A stretch of 64,000 nucleotides of DNA from Streptomyces griseoluteus (GTDB lineage Bacteria; Actinomycetota; Actinomycetes; Streptomycetales; Streptomycetaceae). The stretch is from assembly GCF_004784465.1 (NCBI RefSeq), contig NZ_SRRU01000007.1:63091-127090 (forward strand). The letters are read 5' to 3'. Positions 1-8,707 of the stretch are shown in pieces. The translations under genes were made by a program, and so were the position numbers. Every line of letters starts with the position of its first letter. Position 1 is the stretch's first letter. The notes below the pieces were generated by a model. It worked only from the letters and a program-made list of their open reading frames with translations, was not told the DNA's origin and ran no database searches.

Positions 1-1
1 A

Positions 2-616
2 CGCGTGCTGGACGCCTTCGACTACTGGAACGCCCACAAGTCCGGCGCCGACTTCGTCGTGGTCGACGGCTCCAGCTACACCAACGACGACGAGCTGCTC
101 CCCGACGAGTTCGCCGCCACCGCCAAGTTCACGGCCGTGGGGGAGTGGGTGCGCGAGCGCACGCACGGCCTCCCGCTGTGGTGGGCCGAGTACTACGTCG
201 AGCCCGCCGACTCCCGGGACCGGCGCGCGGGCTGGTCCGAGGACCGCCGGATCGCCGTGCACGCCGCCGGGCTGATCGCCATGGCCCGGGGCGGCGCCGA
301 ATCCGGCTTCTACTGGAACCCCGAGAGGAAGAGCGGCGCCGACTGCCCCGGCTGCCTGTGGACCCCGACCGGCGACAGCGACGGCGGCCGCGAACTGCCC
401 ATGTACGGCCTGGTGTCCCGCTTCGGCAAGGCGTTCCCGCCCGGCACCCGGTACGCGAAGGTGTCCGTCGCCGCCGACGACCGGCCCAACCTCCGCGTCC
501 TGGCGAGCCGGGACACCGTCCTCGTGGTGAACACGCTGGACCGCCCGGTCAGCGCCCTCGTCGACGGCAAGCGGTTCCAGATGCGCGGCTACGAGGTGAA
601 GTGGCTCGGCCGCTGA
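2..616 (+). CDS. Secreted glycoside hydrolase-like protein, C-terminal part (5' end outside window)
   Basis: The frame is open at the left edge, so only about 204 C-terminal residues are visible. They look like the last strands of a TIM-barrel glycosidase (the segment LPLWWAEYYVEP carries a Glu where GH39/GH5-like enzymes place the nucleophile) followed by a small beta-rich tail. The hydrolase class is an inference from this fragment. It converges on a leftward polysaccharide-export operon, with only 15 bases between the two stop codons, so it may trim or release the polymer made by that operon. A different glycosidase family cannot be excluded without the N-terminal half. Confidence 0.6.
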   Translation, partial: RVLDAFDYWNAHKSGADFVVVDGSSYTNDDELLPDEFAATAKFTAVGEWVRERTHGLPLWWAEYYVEPADSRDRRAGWSEDRRIAVHAAGLIAMARGGAESGFYWNPERKSGADCPGCLWTPTGDSDGGRELPMYGLVSRFGKAFPPGTRYAKVSVAADDRPNLRVLASRDTVLVVNTLDRPVSALVDGKRFQMRGYEVKWLGR

Positions 617-631
617 ACCACTTCACCCCCC

Positions 632-3600
632 TCAGCTCATCGTGAGGAACCGCTGCACCAGCGAGGCCAGCACCACCGCCAGCAGCGGCAGCGCGAACCA
701 GAACACGCTCTGCGACCGCCGCAGCCGTCCCACGCTCGGCCGGCCCGCCACCCGGAGCACCTCGCGCCCGGCGAGCAGCAGGATCAGCACCCCGGCGGCG
801 AGCGCGCCCACCACCGACCACGGTGTCCAGGTGATCTGCGGCCCGACCGGACCGGGGTCCGGCTCGGGCACCGCCGCCGATCCGCCGCCGCGCAGCGCGT
901 ACACAGTCGCGTCCCCGTTCACCAGCACCTTGGACAGCTCGGCACGGCCGTCCAGTGTCCGGGTCAGCCGGGACTCCCAGGACGCCGGGTAGCCCGCGTC
1001 CAGCTCCAGATAGCGGACCTGGCTCTCGTTGACGATCAGGTACGAGTTGGGGCCCGCGTCCTTCAGCGACTTCACCAGCCCGGACACCAGCACCGGGTCG
1101 GGAGGGGCGAGCGTCGGCACATAGGTCACCCGCTCCATGTCCCGTGCGCCCCAGGCCAGCGCCGGAGTCACGTCGTTGACCGTGTCGGTGGTCAGCCACA
1201 GCAGCCGTACGGTCGGCTTGTCATGGGCGTACACCCAGTTCATCGCCGCGACCTCGCCGGGCCGGGTCCGTTCGAACGGCTCGTTGCCCCAGCGGGCCAC
1301 CAGGAAGCCGCCGATCAGCAGCAGTCCCGCGAGCAGCGCGGCGGGCGCCCCCAGGCTCATCCGCCGCCGCTCGTCCGCACCGGTACGCGGGAACAGCGCG
1401 AGCGCCCCCAGCAGGGCCGCGCCCGGCAGCGCGAACATGAAGACGCGCAGCGCCATCTCCCCGCCGTACGACTGCATGCCGAAGCCGAGGAACGGTACGA
1501 ACGCGAGGACCAGCAGGGAGCGTTCGCGGTAGCCGTGCCCGCGGCGCCGCCACCAGCCCCAGCAGGCCAGCGCCAGCACGGAACCGGCCAGCAGCACCCG
1601 CGTGTACAGCACCAGCTTGTGGGTCGAACTCCCGCCCGCGATACGGCCGGAGACGGAGGTCGACACATTGCCGCCGACCCCGCCGAGGCCGCCGAACAGC
1701 TCGTCGAAGTGCCCCGACCAGTACGGCTCCGCCATGAAGCCCACCCACACCGCCACCACCACGGCGAACAGCAGAGGCAGCCCGCGCAGTTCGCAGCGGC
1801 GCAGCAGCACCAGGGCCGCGAGCACCCCCAGCATCACGAACGGGGTGAGCTGGTGGGCCGGGACGCAGGCCAGGAACAGGGCGATCAACACCATCAGCAG
1901 CACGACCCGTTGGCGCCGGTCGGTGGGCTCCACCTCGGCCTCGCCGGGCCGGAACCGGGACCAGATCATGTGCGGGGCCCGGAACCACACCAGCAGGATC
2001 GCCACGAACACCAGGTACAGCAGATAGGTGAAGCCCTGCGGGGAGAAGTAGTCCTGCCCGACCCAGCCGCTCAGCGCGAACAGCCACACCCCGGTCCACC
2101 GGGCCCGCCAGCTCGCCCGGAGCGACCGGGCGAGCAGGAACATCGGGGCCAGGTAGGCGAGTTGGACCGCCGTCGGCCACCAGCGGATCACCTCGGTGAA
2201 GTCCGACACCCCGCACGCCTCGGCGACGAAGGCGGTGACCGCGAAGAAGCCCGGCCAGCTCCAGCGGGCGTCCAGGTCGGGCACGGTCGAGCCGGTGCGG
2301 TCGATGTGGTCCAGGAAGCCCAGGTGTTGCCAGGCCGTGGGGAACCGGGGCGCGCTCTCGATCACGGCGGGCAGCGCGTGCAGCGAGAACACCGTCGCCA
2401 CCAGGGTGAGCAGCAGCAGCGCCCGGTGTTCCCGGCGCAGCCTGAGCAGCGCGGCGAACACCGTGACCAGCAGCGCGGCACCGGCCAGCGTCGGCAGCGG
2501 CAGCACCGAGACCAGACCGAGGCCGCCCATCCGGTCCAGGTCGGCGTCGGTCAGGCGCAGCGCCGGGAGCCAGTACAGGAGGAGTCCGGCGGTGAGGAGG
2601 CAGCCGAGGACCAGGCCGGTGCGGGTCGGGGAGCGCCGGCGCCGAGGCGGGGGAGGCCCGGCGGGGGCCCGCTTCTCTGCCGGCGGAGCGACCGGCGGGG
2701 CCACGTCGAAGGGCGCGTCCGCCTGCTCGGTCTCCTTGACCCAGGAGGGCGCCGGCCGGGCGGCCTCGCGCGGTCCCAGATCGGCCAGGTCGCCGTCCGG
2801 GGCCGCGGTAACCGGGCCGGGCCGGATCACCTGCCACAGGCGCGGCGCGGCGACGGCCACGATCACCGCCAGGCTGCAGATCTCCGCGACGCCCGCGCCG
2901 GTCAGCCCCATCCGGGGCAGGAGCAGCAGCGTCAGGGCCAGCACCAGCACGCACAGCAGCCCTTGGAGCCAGGCCAGTCCGGCGGTCCGGCTCTGTGCCC
3001 GGAGCACCGCGAAGTACGTCTCCATCACCACCCGCAGCACCGCGCCGACCGCGAACCAGCGCAGCAGCGGGGTCGCCGCGTCGGCGTACCCCGCGCCGAA
3101 CACGCCGAGGATCCACGGGGCGCCGACGAAGAGGACGCCCGCGACCGGCAGCATGATCCGGGCCATCCGTTTCAGCGCCGCCCGCGTGTTGGCGGCCAGC
3201 CGCGCCGGGTCGTGTGAGCCCTCCACGGTGAGGGAGGCGCCCATGTTGATGGCGAGCAGGTTGGTGGTGCCGCCGATGGTGGTGGTGATGTAGAAGTACG
3301 CGTTGTCCTCGGCGCTGACCTGCGACGCGATGATCACCGGGACGAGGTAGACCACCCCGAGCGAGAACAGCGAGCCGGTGTAGTCGCCGGCCAGGAACCG
3401 GCCGATCTCCCGCAGCGTCGGCGGATGCGCCCGCCCCTCGGTCGCCGCCGTGTGCCGGGGTACCAGCCGCCGGAACACCAGCCAGCCCAGCGGGAGTACG
3501 GAGGTGGCGATGGCCGCGACCCAGGAGACGAACACCCCGGCGGTAGGGATCGCCACCGCGAACGCCACCAGCAGCCCCAGCTTCACCGCGGAGAACACGG

Positions 3601-4141
3601 TGTTGCCCACCGGCACCCACGGCGCGCTGCGCAGCCCGGTCAGCACCCCGTCCTGGAGGGTCAGCACGTTCCAGGCGACGACCGCCGCGAGGAACCCGAG
3701 CCCGTTCACCGGGCCGTGCAGGAACCGGTACGACGGCCCCCACACGTCCAGTGTCAGCAGGAAGACTCCCGCCGCCACCGCCACCACCAGCGAACTTCCG
3801 GCGTAGGTACGGAAGATCAGCCGAGCGGTGGCGCGTCCGGCGACCGGGATGAAGCGGGCCAGGGCACCGGTCAGGGTCACCGCGGTCAGCCCTGCGAGGA
3901 GCTTCATCGCGGCGATGGCGGCCGAGCCCTGCCCGACCGCCGACTCCGAGTAGTAGCGTGCCGCCGCCAGCCAGAAGCCGAGACCGAGGACGGCGGAGAT
4001 GCCGGTGTTCAGCATCAGCGCGTAGGCGTTGCGGAACAGCGGGTTGCCGCCGAACGCGCGGCCCAGTAGGGGCAGTCGCGGGCGGCGCCCCGGCGCGGAG
4101 ACGGCCGGGGCGGCCTCTTGGGCGGTGGTCGTGTCAGACAC
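632..4141 (-). CDS. Polysaccharide flippase fused to a large multi-pass membrane protein
   Basis: A single uninterrupted 1,169-residue frame. Residues about 20-435 read as a MATE/Wzx-type lipid-linked oligosaccharide flippase (around 12 hydrophobic helices, starting with a segment like NPLFRNAYALMLNTG). Residues about 437-507 are a Pro/Arg-rich cytoplasmic linker. Residues about 508-1169 form a second membrane domain with around a dozen helices and a long outside loop, reminiscent of GT-C glycosyltransferases or O-antigen polymerases but with no motif I can name. The GTG start at 4141 is chosen because it overlaps the deacetylase stop by eight bases; upstream codons are low-complexity read-through. 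The likely role is moving, and perhaps polymerising or modifying, a surface polysaccharide. The flippase half is fairly secure; the C-terminal half is unknown. Confidence 0.8.
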   Translation of the reverse strand: MSDTTTAQEAAPAVSAPGRRPRLPLLGRAFGGNPLFRNAYALMLNTGISAVLGLGFWLAAARYYSESAVGQGSAAIAAMKLLAGLTAVTLTGALARFIPVAGRATARLIFRTYAGSSLVVAVAAGVFLLTLDVWGPSYRFLHGPVNGLGFLAAVVAWNVLTLQDGVLTGLRSAPWVPVGNTVFSAVKLGLLVAFAVAIPTAGVFVSWVAAIATSVLPLGWLVFRRLVPRHTAATEGRAHPPTLREIGRFLAGDYTGSLFSLGVVYLVPVIIASQVSAEDNAYFYITTTIGGTTNLLAINMGASLTVEGSHDPARLAANTRAALKRMARIMLPVAGVLFVGAPWILGVFGAGYADAATPLLRWFAVGAVLRVVMETYFAVLRAQSRTAGLAWLQGLLCVLVLALTLLLLPRMGLTGAGVAEICSLAVIVAVAAPRLWQVIRPGPVTAAPDGDLADLGPREAARPAPSWVKETEQADAPFDVAPPVAPPAEKRAPAGPPPPRRRRSPTRTGLVLGCLLTAGLLLYWLPALRLTDADLDRMGGLGLVSVLPLPTLAGAALLVTVFAALLRLRREHRALLLLTLVATVFSLHALPAVIESAPRFPTAWQHLGFLDHIDRTGSTVPDLDARWSWPGFFAVTAFVAEACGVSDFTEVIRWWPTAVQLAYLAPMFLLARSLRASWRARWTGVWLFALSGWVGQDYFSPQGFTYLLYLVFVAILLVWFRAPHMIWSRFRPGEAEVEPTDRRQRVVLLMVLIALFLACVPAHQLTPFVMLGVLAALVLLRRCELRGLPLLFAVVVAVWVGFMAEPYWSGHFDELFGGLGGVGGNVSTSVSGRIAGGSSTHKLVLYTRVLLAGSVLALACWGWWRRRGHGYRERSLLVLAFVPFLGFGMQSYGGEMALRVFMFALPGAALLGALALFPRTGADERRRMSLGAPAALLAGLLLIGGFLVARWGNEPFERTRPGEVAAMNWVYAHDKPTVRLLWLTTDTVNDVTPALAWGARDMERVTYVPTLAPPDPVLVSGLVKSLKDAGPNSYLIVNESQVRYLELDAGYPASWESRLTRTLDGRAELSKVLVNGDATVYALRGGGSAAVPEPDPGPVGPQITWTPWSVVGALAAGVLILLLAGREVLRVAGRPSVGRLRRSQSVFWFALPLLAVVLASLVQRFLTMS

Positions 4142-4934
4142 GGGAGCGGATGGCCTTCCGGCAGACCTGGCGTGTTCTTCGCACGAGTGCGTATCCCTTG
4201 GTGAGCGCACGGTCCCTGGCGAAGTTCCGTGCGATGGACCGTCCTTCGAGCAGCCGCTCGAACTCGGCCACCCCCGTGCTTCGCCGCACGGTGACCCGGC
4301 GGAGCGCGTACGGGCCCTGCCGGCGCCGGGCCAGCGCGTTGCCGACCGCCAGCGCCTGGGTGTACCCCGCCGCCCGCACCGCCTGGCGGACACGGCGGCT
4401 GGAATAACCGTAGGGGTAGGCGAACGACAGCGGGCGGACGCCCAGTTCGTCGGTGAGGATGCCGGTGCTGTGCTCCAGCTCGGCGGCGAGCGTGGCGTCG
4501 TCCAACTGGTCGAGCTGCGGGTGGCTGTGGGTGTGGCCGCCGATCTCCACACCGCTGTCGGCCAGTTCGCGCACCTGGTCCCAGTCGAGCATGGCGTCCA
4601 GGCCGCCCCCGGTGTCGTACGGGCCCCTGAGCCAGCCGGTGGAGGCGAACAGGGTGGCCGGGAAACCGTGCTTGGCGAGCACCGGCAGGGCGTGCCGGTG
4701 GACGCCCTCGTAGCCGTCGTCGAAGGTGATCAGCACGGGCCGGGCGGGCAGCGGGCGCCGGTGGCGCCAGTGCGCCGCGAGCGCGGCGGTGGTGAGCGGG
4801 GTCAGTCCCAGGTCGCCGATGAGCGCCATCTGCTCCGCGAACGCCTCCGGCGCGACCGACAGGGCGCGGGTCGCGTCGTTGGGCGCGGCCGCCACCGCGT
4901 GGTACATCAGGATCGGTACGGCCGTCCCGGTCAT
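4134..4934 (-). CDS. NodB-type polysaccharide deacetylase
   Basis: 266 residues, a normal length for a single NodB domain (carbohydrate esterase 4). Visible motifs: an early ILMYH, the metal/catalytic motif TFDDGY near residue 71, and HTHSHP near residue 135, which supplies the metal-binding histidines. The family removes N- or O-acetyl groups from glycans with a divalent metal. No signal peptide is evident, so it may act on a cytoplasmic or lipid-linked intermediate, or be exported by an unrecognised route. The ATG lies inside the end of the upstream glycosyltransferase gene (four-base overlap), and the stop overlaps the flippase start, so the operon is translationally coupled. The exact substrate is not readable from sequence. 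Confidence 0.88.
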   Translation of the reverse strand: MTGTAVPILMYHAVAAAPNDATRALSVAPEAFAEQMALIGDLGLTPLTTAALAAHWRHRRPLPARPVLITFDDGYEGVHRHALPVLAKHGFPATLFASTGWLRGPYDTGGGLDAMLDWDQVRELADSGVEIGGHTHSHPQLDQLDDATLAAELEHSTGILTDELGVRPLSFAYPYGYSSRRVRQAVRAAGYTQALAVGNALARRRQGPYALRRVTVRRSTGVAEFERLLEGRSIARNFARDRALTKGYALVRRTRQVCRKAIRSRV

Positions 4935-5917
4935 CCGCCCACCTCCACCGGCGGCACCGCGAACCGGGGGCCGCCGCGCCGGGCCCGTACGCTGCCCACC
5001 ACATAGCCGCCGGCCGCGCCGAGCACGCCCGCCACGATCGCCCCGGCCCGTCCCGCGCCGCCCGGCCGGGCGAGCACCGCGTCCCGCAGACCGCGCGCGA
5101 TCCCGGCGGGCAACACCCGTGTGGTGTACCGGCGTTCCGACTCCAGCCCCTTCGCCGCGCCCACGCTCCGGGCCACCAGCGCCTTGGACAGGCCCTCGGC
5201 GTACGTCCGGGTGCGGAAGTAGGCGAAGCGCTCGCGGACCTCCGGCACCCGGTGGTGGATCACCGCACGGTCGTCGATGAGGAGCACGGCGTCGGGGCGG
5301 GCGCGGCTGATCCGGATGCACAGTTCGGTCTCCTCGCAGCCCAGCGGGCGCCGGTCGCCGTCCCGGCCGATCCCGGTGGCGAAACCGCCCGCCAGCTCGA
5401 ACGCGGTGCGCCGGAAGGAGGCGTTGCCGCCCAGCACGTTGCGCACCCGGACCCGGCCGGGCGGCAGCCCCCGGTAGGTGCAGCCCACCACCCAGTCGAA
5501 CTCCTCCGGGAACCACGGCGGGCGCCGCCCCGAGGCCCACACCGGCTCGGTCCGGCCGCCGACCGCCAGCACGCGCGGGTCGGCGTACCCCTCGGCGAAG
5601 TGGCGCAGCCAGTCCCGTCCGGCCACCGCGTCGTCGTCGAGGAACGCGATCACCTCGCCCTTCGAAGCGGCGACCCCGGTGTTGCGGCCCGCGGACAGGC
5701 CGCGCGGACCGGCGTTGGCGAGTACCCGGACCGGGCCGTCCGCCTCCTTGTACTCGGCGGCCAGCCGGTCCAGCAGGGCGGTGTTGTGGTCCACCACCAG
5801 CAGGGTCTCCAGCGCCGGGTGGGACTGGGCGCGCACCGAGGCGACCGCCGCGAGGATGTCCTCCCAGCGGTCCTCGGTGTACACGCAGATCACGACGGAG
5901 ACGGCCGGAGCGGTCAA
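4931..5917 (-). CDS. GT2-family glycosyltransferase
   Basis: 328 residues. The N-terminus has the classic GT-A opening VSVVICVYTEDRW, then SAGRNTG and the DDD nucleotide-sugar/metal motif in IAFLDDDAV, followed by an acceptor region with a late GCEETEL. A hydrophobic C-terminal stretch may contact the membrane. A TTG start is chosen: it overlaps the preceding stop (TTGA) and has a GGGGAG ribosome site about eight bases upstream; a GTG seven codons further in is the alternative. It probably adds one sugar of the surface polysaccharide repeat. Donor and acceptor cannot be predicted. Confidence 0.85.
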   Translation of the reverse strand: MTAPAVSVVICVYTEDRWEDILAAVASVRAQSHPALETLLVVDHNTALLDRLAAEYKEADGPVRVLANAGPRGLSAGRNTGVAASKGEVIAFLDDDAVAGRDWLRHFAEGYADPRVLAVGGRTEPVWASGRRPPWFPEEFDWVVGCTYRGLPPGRVRVRNVLGGNASFRRTAFELAGGFATGIGRDGDRRPLGCEETELCIRISRARPDAVLLIDDRAVIHHRVPEVRERFAYFRTRTYAEGLSKALVARSVGAAKGLESERRYTTRVLPAGIARGLRDAVLARPGGAGRAGAIVAGVLGAAGGYVVGSVRARRGGPRFAVPPVEVGG

Positions 5918-6732
5918 GACGCCGCTCCCCGCCGGGAGTCCGCCAGCGGCGAGCGGCGTCCCCGGCGCAGCGCGCGGCGGTTGGAACGCTCCTGGAGGAT
6001 CACTCTGAGCACCCGGAGTCCGTCCCGCACGGCCCGCAGATTGCTGGTGCCGTGGATGCGGAGGTACTCGTGGCTGGGGATCTCCTGCACCTTCAGGCCG
6101 GCCTTGACCACTCTGATGTTCATCAGCGTCTCGACCTCGAAGCCGGTGCAGTCCAGGTCGATCTTGTCCAGGCAGTGCCGCCAGAAGGCGTTGTAGCCGT
6201 AGCAGAGGTCGGTGTAGCGGGCGCCGAACTTTCGGTTGACGACCGTGCACAGCGCCCAGTTGCCCAGCTTGCGGATCAGGGTCATGTCATCGGTGCCGCC
6301 GCCGTTGGCGAACCGGGAGCCCTTGGCGAAGTCGGCGCCGGAGACCAGCGCGGAGACATAGCTGACGATCTCGTTGCCGTCGGCCGAGCCGTCCGCGTCG
6401 ACCATCACGACGATGTCGCCGGAGCACGCCTCGAACCCGCTGATCAGGGCGTCCCCCTTGCCCTTGCCGCGCTGGGCGACCACCTTCACGTCCGGCCACA
6501 GCGAGCGGGCCACGTCCACGGTGTCGTCGGTGGAGTCGCCGTCGACCAGGACCACTTCATGGATCCAGTCCGGCAGCGTCTTGAACACGTACGGCAGGTT
6601 CTCCGCCTCGTTCATGGCGGGGATCACCACGCTCACCGGCGGAGTGATCGCCAGGTGCGAGGAGATGGGCCGGTAGTGGGCCGCGAGCAGCGGTTCGCGG
6701 TCCGGACCCGGCGTGCGCAGAACAGAACTCAT
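5914..6732 (-). CDS. GT2 glycosyltransferase, polyprenyl-phosphate sugar synthase type
   Basis: 272 residues, close to soluble dolichol-phosphate mannose synthase-like enzymes. Motifs: VSVVIPAMNEAENL at the start, LVDGDSTDDT, and VVMVDADGS as the metal-binding DxD region, then KGSRFANGGG. Known members transfer a sugar from a nucleotide donor to polyprenyl phosphate or to a glycan chain. This is the first gene of the leftward polysaccharide operon; its ATG has a GAGAGGGA ribosome site upstream. Its place at the head of the operon suits a role in making a lipid-linked donor, which is inference. Confidence 0.85.
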   Translation of the reverse strand: MSSVLRTPGPDREPLLAAHYRPISSHLAITPPVSVVIPAMNEAENLPYVFKTLPDWIHEVVLVDGDSTDDTVDVARSLWPDVKVVAQRGKGKGDALISGFEACSGDIVVMVDADGSADGNEIVSYVSALVSGADFAKGSRFANGGGTDDMTLIRKLGNWALCTVVNRKFGARYTDLCYGYNAFWRHCLDKIDLDCTGFEVETLMNIRVVKAGLKVQEIPSHEYLRIHGTSNLRAVRDGLRVLRVILQERSNRRALRRGRRSPLADSRRGAAS

Positions 6733-7082
6733 GACTGTGGTCCCTCTCGTCCGGTGGACCGCCCGCCCCTCGGGCGGCCCGGCTGTGTGTCCGGTTCGAA
6801 AGGGGGGTTCTCGTCCCTGGCCGCGGCACGGCGAAAAGCGCTCCGGGCCGGAAAGGACGAGCTGGCAAAGCTGACCGGGCCCCCGAGCGTGCAGGGACCT
6901 CCGGTCGCGCGGCACGGCCCGGTCACCTGGTGCGGTCACCGAGCACGGCACCCCCCTACCGCGCCTCACCCCGGTGCGTCACGGCTCCGAGCCCTCCCCT
7001 GAACCGTGGGCGACGGACCGATCGGGTGAGATGTACGACGGTATTGACGATAGAAGCAGAATCGCAAGACCTGGACGTGGTC
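6733..7082. other. 350-base intergenic region upstream of the polysaccharide operon
   Basis: It lies between the head of the leftward glycosyltransferase operon and the end of the leftward small membrane-protein gene, so it should hold that operon's promoter. Short frames exist but lack ribosome sites and Streptomyces codon bias. I see no clear -35/-10 pair, no strong hairpin and no repeat. The segment around 7020-7130 is noticeably less GC-rich than its surroundings, which suits a regulatory region. Confidence 0.4.
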
Positions 7083-7568
7083 TCACGAATCAGTTGGTTT
7101 GGCCGTTACGAAACTTTGGCCTGTTTTACTCCCCTCCGGTGTCCCCTCCCGCGAACCCGCCCCCTGTCGCACCCAGGTGGCCAGGAGGATCAGCAGGCTG
7201 AGCACGGTCACGGCGACGATCCCGCCGGTCACCGACCAGCGGTGCACCGTCAACATGGCCTGGGCGACCAGCATGTCGAGCGCGACCGCCCCCGCGAGCG
7301 CGGCGATGAGCCGGCCGAAGGGGTCGAGCCCGCGCAGCGCCATGGCGATGGCCAGGGCAGGTGCGGCGAGCAGGAAGAACAGCGCGCACGGTCCGCGCAG
7401 CGGTGAGCCGGAGTCCGTCAGCGCGAGCAGCGCGCCGCACGCGGCGGTGCCGGCCGCGGCTCCGGCGAGCAGCGCCGGCAGGTCCCTCCCCGGACCCGCC
7501 CGCTCTGCGCCTTCGCCGTCCGCCGTGGAGCCATCTGCCGTGGATCTGTTGCCAGTTGAGGACCGCAT
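7083..7568 (-). CDS. Small membrane protein, function unknown
   Basis: 161 residues from the chosen ATG: a hydrophilic Ser/Thr/Gly-rich N-terminus, then four probable membrane helices in two pairs (around AGAAAGTAACGALLAL, CALFFLLAAPALAIAM, LIAALAGAVALDML and GGIVAVTVLSLLILLATW). No catalytic motif is visible and I do not recognise the family. The start is uncertain: a more upstream ATG would add 14 residues. It reads toward the polysaccharide operon but is separated from it by 350 bases, so co-transcription is not implied. Confidence 0.6.
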   Translation of the reverse strand: MRSSTGNRSTADGSTADGEGAERAGPGRDLPALLAGAAAGTAACGALLALTDSGSPLRGPCALFFLLAAPALAIAMALRGLDPFGRLIAALAGAVALDMLVAQAMLTVHRWSVTGGIVAVTVLSLLILLATWVRQGAGSREGTPEGSKTGQSFVTAKPTDS

Positions 7569-7775
7569 GGGCCGACTTTGCCCCCCGACGCGCCGGATGC
7601 CGGGCTTCAATGTGGCCCAGCCGCTCGGAGGGCGTCAAGACGACCTCTGTCCACAGGCCGCTTCTGGGGCAATCTGGCCGAACCCGACTACGTCATGTGC
7701 TATGTGGCGGGTCGTCAACGAGGCGCACACCACCCGCGATCGGCCGGACGATTGAGGGGCGAAATTGTTTTGGCA

Positions 7776-7804
7776 TGGACACTTCCCGTCAACGCGCGTA
7801 GCTG
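7776..7804 (+). promoter_or_regulatory. Vegetative-type promoter of the secreted lipase gene
   Basis: TGGACA (7776-7781) and TAGCTG (7799-7804) are separated by exactly 17 bases, a good match to a principal-sigma Streptomyces promoter. Transcription would begin near 7811, leaving a short leader before the AAGGGAGG ribosome site at 7833-7840. Confidence 0.55.
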
Positions 7805-7844
7805 GTACCAAAGTTGTGGCAGAGATCCTGCTAAGGGAGGTTCC

Positions 7845-8639
7845 ATGAGACGTACCCGAATTGCGGCATACGTGGCTTCACTCCTCCTCGCCACCGGCTT
7901 CACCCTCGCCGGTGCCGGATCGTCGCAGGCCGCCACGGGCGGCTACGTGGCGCTCGGCGACTCCTACTCCTCCGGGGTGGGGTCGGGCAGTTACATCAGC
8001 TCCAGCGGCGACTGCGACCGCAGCACCAAGGCGTACCCGTACCTCTGGAACGCCGCGCACGGCCCGTCCTCGTTCGCCTTCAACGCCTGCTCGGGCGCCC
8101 GCACGGACGACGTCCTCGCGAACCAGCTCGGCTCGCTCAACTCCTCCACCGGCCTGGTGTCCATCACCATCGGCGGCAATGACGCCGGCTTCGCCGACGT
8201 CATGACCACCTGTGTCATCTCCTCCGACAGCACCTGTCTGTCCCGGATCAACACCGCCCGCGCCTACGTCGACTCCACGCTGCCCGGCAAGCTCGACGCC
8301 GTGTACAACGCGATCAGCGCCAAGTCCCCCTCCGCCCGCGTGGTCGTCATCGGCTACCCGCGCTTCTACCTGCTCGGCCAGACCTGCCTCGGCCTCTCCG
8401 AGACGAAGCGCTCCGCGATCAACAGCGCGGCCGACTACATGAACAGCGCCATCCAGAAGCGCGCCCAGGCCCACGGCTTCGTCTTCGGCGACGTCCGCAC
8501 CACCTTCACCGGTCACGAGATCTGCTCCAGCAACTCCTGGCTGCACAGCGTCAACTGGACCGACATCGGCGAGTCCTACCACCCCACCGCGGCCGGACAG
8601 TCCGGCGGCTACCTCCCCGTGCTCACCAACGCCGCCTGA
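7845..8639 (+). CDS. Secreted SGNH/GDSL lipase
   Basis: 264 residues with a Sec signal peptide (MRRTRIAAY, then a hydrophobic core ending near SQAATGG). Block I GDSYSSG carries the nucleophile Ser, block III GGNDAG the Asn, and the C-terminal segment SYHPTAAGQ the His. This matches the extracellular Streptomyces SGNH lipases (S. coelicolor lipase / rimosus lipase group), which hydrolyse fatty-acyl esters and have three disulfides; six cysteines are visible in the mature part. A near-perfect AAGGGAGG ribosome site sits four bases before the ATG. The gene is monocistronic and convergent with the kinase gene. Confidence 0.93.
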   Translation: MRRTRIAAYVASLLLATGFTLAGAGSSQAATGGYVALGDSYSSGVGSGSYISSSGDCDRSTKAYPYLWNAAHGPSSFAFNACSGARTDDVLANQLGSLNSSTGLVSITIGGNDAGFADVMTTCVISSDSTCLSRINTARAYVDSTLPGKLDAVYNAISAKSPSARVVVIGYPRFYLLGQTCLGLSETKRSAINSAADYMNSAIQKRAQAHGFVFGDVRTTFTGHEICSSNSWLHSVNWTDIGESYHPTAAGQSGGYLPVLTNAA

Positions 8640-8707
8640 CCCACGCGGCCCGCAAGGGTGACCCCGTGAAAGTGAGCCGTACGGAAGTCACTCGCACGAG
8701 CGAAGTA

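Noticed and set aside
4142-4552. Upstream extension of the flippase-fusion frame
   Set aside because: The added residues are Ser/Arg/Thr-rich read-through antisense in frame to the deacetylase gene; the GTG at 4141 with stop overlap is the natural start.
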